Assembly: GCA_019059635.1 (NCBI GenBank)
Contig: JAGVRJ010000009.1
Location: 1,583,001 to 1,647,000 of the forward strand
Reading direction: 5' to 3'
Length of the DNA: 64,000 nt
Source: Proales similis
Lineage: Eukaryota; Rotifera; Eurotatoria; Ploima; Proalidae
Positions 63,705-64,000 of the stretch are shown piece by piece. Both the position numbers and the translations under genes were made by a program. Each line of letters begins with the position of its first letter. The first letter of the stretch is position 1. The notes under the pieces are model-generated. The model did no database searches and was not told the DNA's origin. It saw only the letters and a list, made by a program, of their open reading frames with translations.

Positions 63705-64000
63705 TTAAACTGAATTCATGATTTTTTCTACAATCTCACGATAAATTTTGCTGGCAGGATGATCAGGTTCGGATATGGTTATGGGCGCGCCTGAATCACT
63801 GTACTCCCTAATACGACGATTTATCGGAAGATCACCAAGGACAGGAACTCCAGTGTGCTCTGCAAGCTTGCGAGCACCTTCCTCACCAAATATATAATCG
63901 ACGTTTCCGCACTTTTCGCACAAGTAGTGGCTCATGTTTTGTACTATGCCAAGGTTCTTTACATTAACTTTTCTGAACATTTCAATTCCACGCCTGGTGT
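63705..64000 (-). CDS. NUBPL: NUBPL/Ind1-type iron-sulfur P-loop ATPase, C-terminal part
   Basis: The frame is open to the window edge, so the N-terminal part with the P-loop lies outside. The visible part contains RRGIEMFRKVNVKNLGIVQN then MSHYLCEKCGNVDYIFGEEG, holding the CxxC motif that binds a bridging 4Fe-4S cluster. VPVLGDLPINRRIREYSDSG then APITISEPDHPASK follows, and the stop is at 63705. NUBPL (Ind1) delivers iron-sulfur clusters to respiratory complex I in mitochondria. NUBP1/2 are cytosolic relatives, but the MFRKVN...GIVQNMS context fits NUBPL/Mrp better. The neighbours bL21m and bS16m are also mitochondrial. Confidence 0.85.
   Translation of the reverse strand, partial: TRRGIEMFRKVNVKNLGIVQNMSHYLCEKCGNVDYIFGEEGARKLAEHTGVPVLGDLPINRRIREYSDSGAPITISEPDHPASKIYREIVEKIMNSV

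Noticed and set aside
1-64000. Transposon, CRISPR array, prophage or bacterial operon
   Set aside because: No transposase, reverse transcriptase, long terminal repeats or spaced repeats are visible. Introns and animal gene families show that this is eukaryotic nuclear DNA.

Overview
The window looks like a gene-dense piece of nuclear genome from a small-genome invertebrate animal. Several genes are animal-typical: vinculin, DEG/ENaC channels, RING/B-box (TRIM) and LIM proteins, an amidated-neuropeptide-type precursor and an SPPL2-type intramembrane protease. Most multi-exon genes have very short introns, about 45-70 bp with GT-AG ends. I cannot place the phylum from sequence alone. Some gene starts have a splice-acceptor-like AG immediately upstream, which would suit a lineage with spliced-leader trans-splicing.

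Layout. 1-894 is the 3' end of an unrecognised + strand gene. 3.0-9.8 kb carries three minus-strand genes, an INCENP-like protein and two LIM-domain paralogues, separated by long AT-motif-rich intergenic DNA. 10.6-12.5 kb is a DOMON/cytochrome b561 (FRRS1-like) gene on +. 12.6-22.3 kb (minus) holds a TRIM protein with a very short tail, lysosomal alpha-mannosidase and a compact vinculin. 22.5-41.3 kb is dominated by eight single-exon DEG/ENaC sodium-channel paralogues: one on minus at 22.5 kb and seven in a head-to-tail + array from 28.9 to 41.3 kb. A small unknown gene and the class III PI 3-kinase Vps34 interrupt them.

41.8-45.2 kb is a single-exon fusion of DUF924, an FSH1/OVCA2-type serine hydrolase and leucine-rich repeats. 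45.6-48.1 kb is an SPPL2-like aspartyl protease. 48.3-48.7 kb is a neuropeptide precursor with two PSWAVGR repeats. 49.3-59.3 kb (minus) appears to be one large Roco gene: a degenerate ROC-COR module, an MBT-like module, LRRs with an embedded EF-hand, an intact ROC-COR, and two C-terminal TIR domains. 59.6-64.0 kb (minus) is a tight run of BRF1, mitochondrial ribosomal proteins bS16m and bL21m, and the end of NUBPL.

The strongest candidates for something undescribed are the tandem ROC-COR/TIR protein, the DUF924-hydrolase-LRR fusion, the neuropeptide precursor, the intronless channel array and the NUBPL/bL21m junction, which looks like an operon. Exon boundaries were worked out by hand from reading frame and splice signals. 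Family assignments rest on recalled motifs, not on searches.
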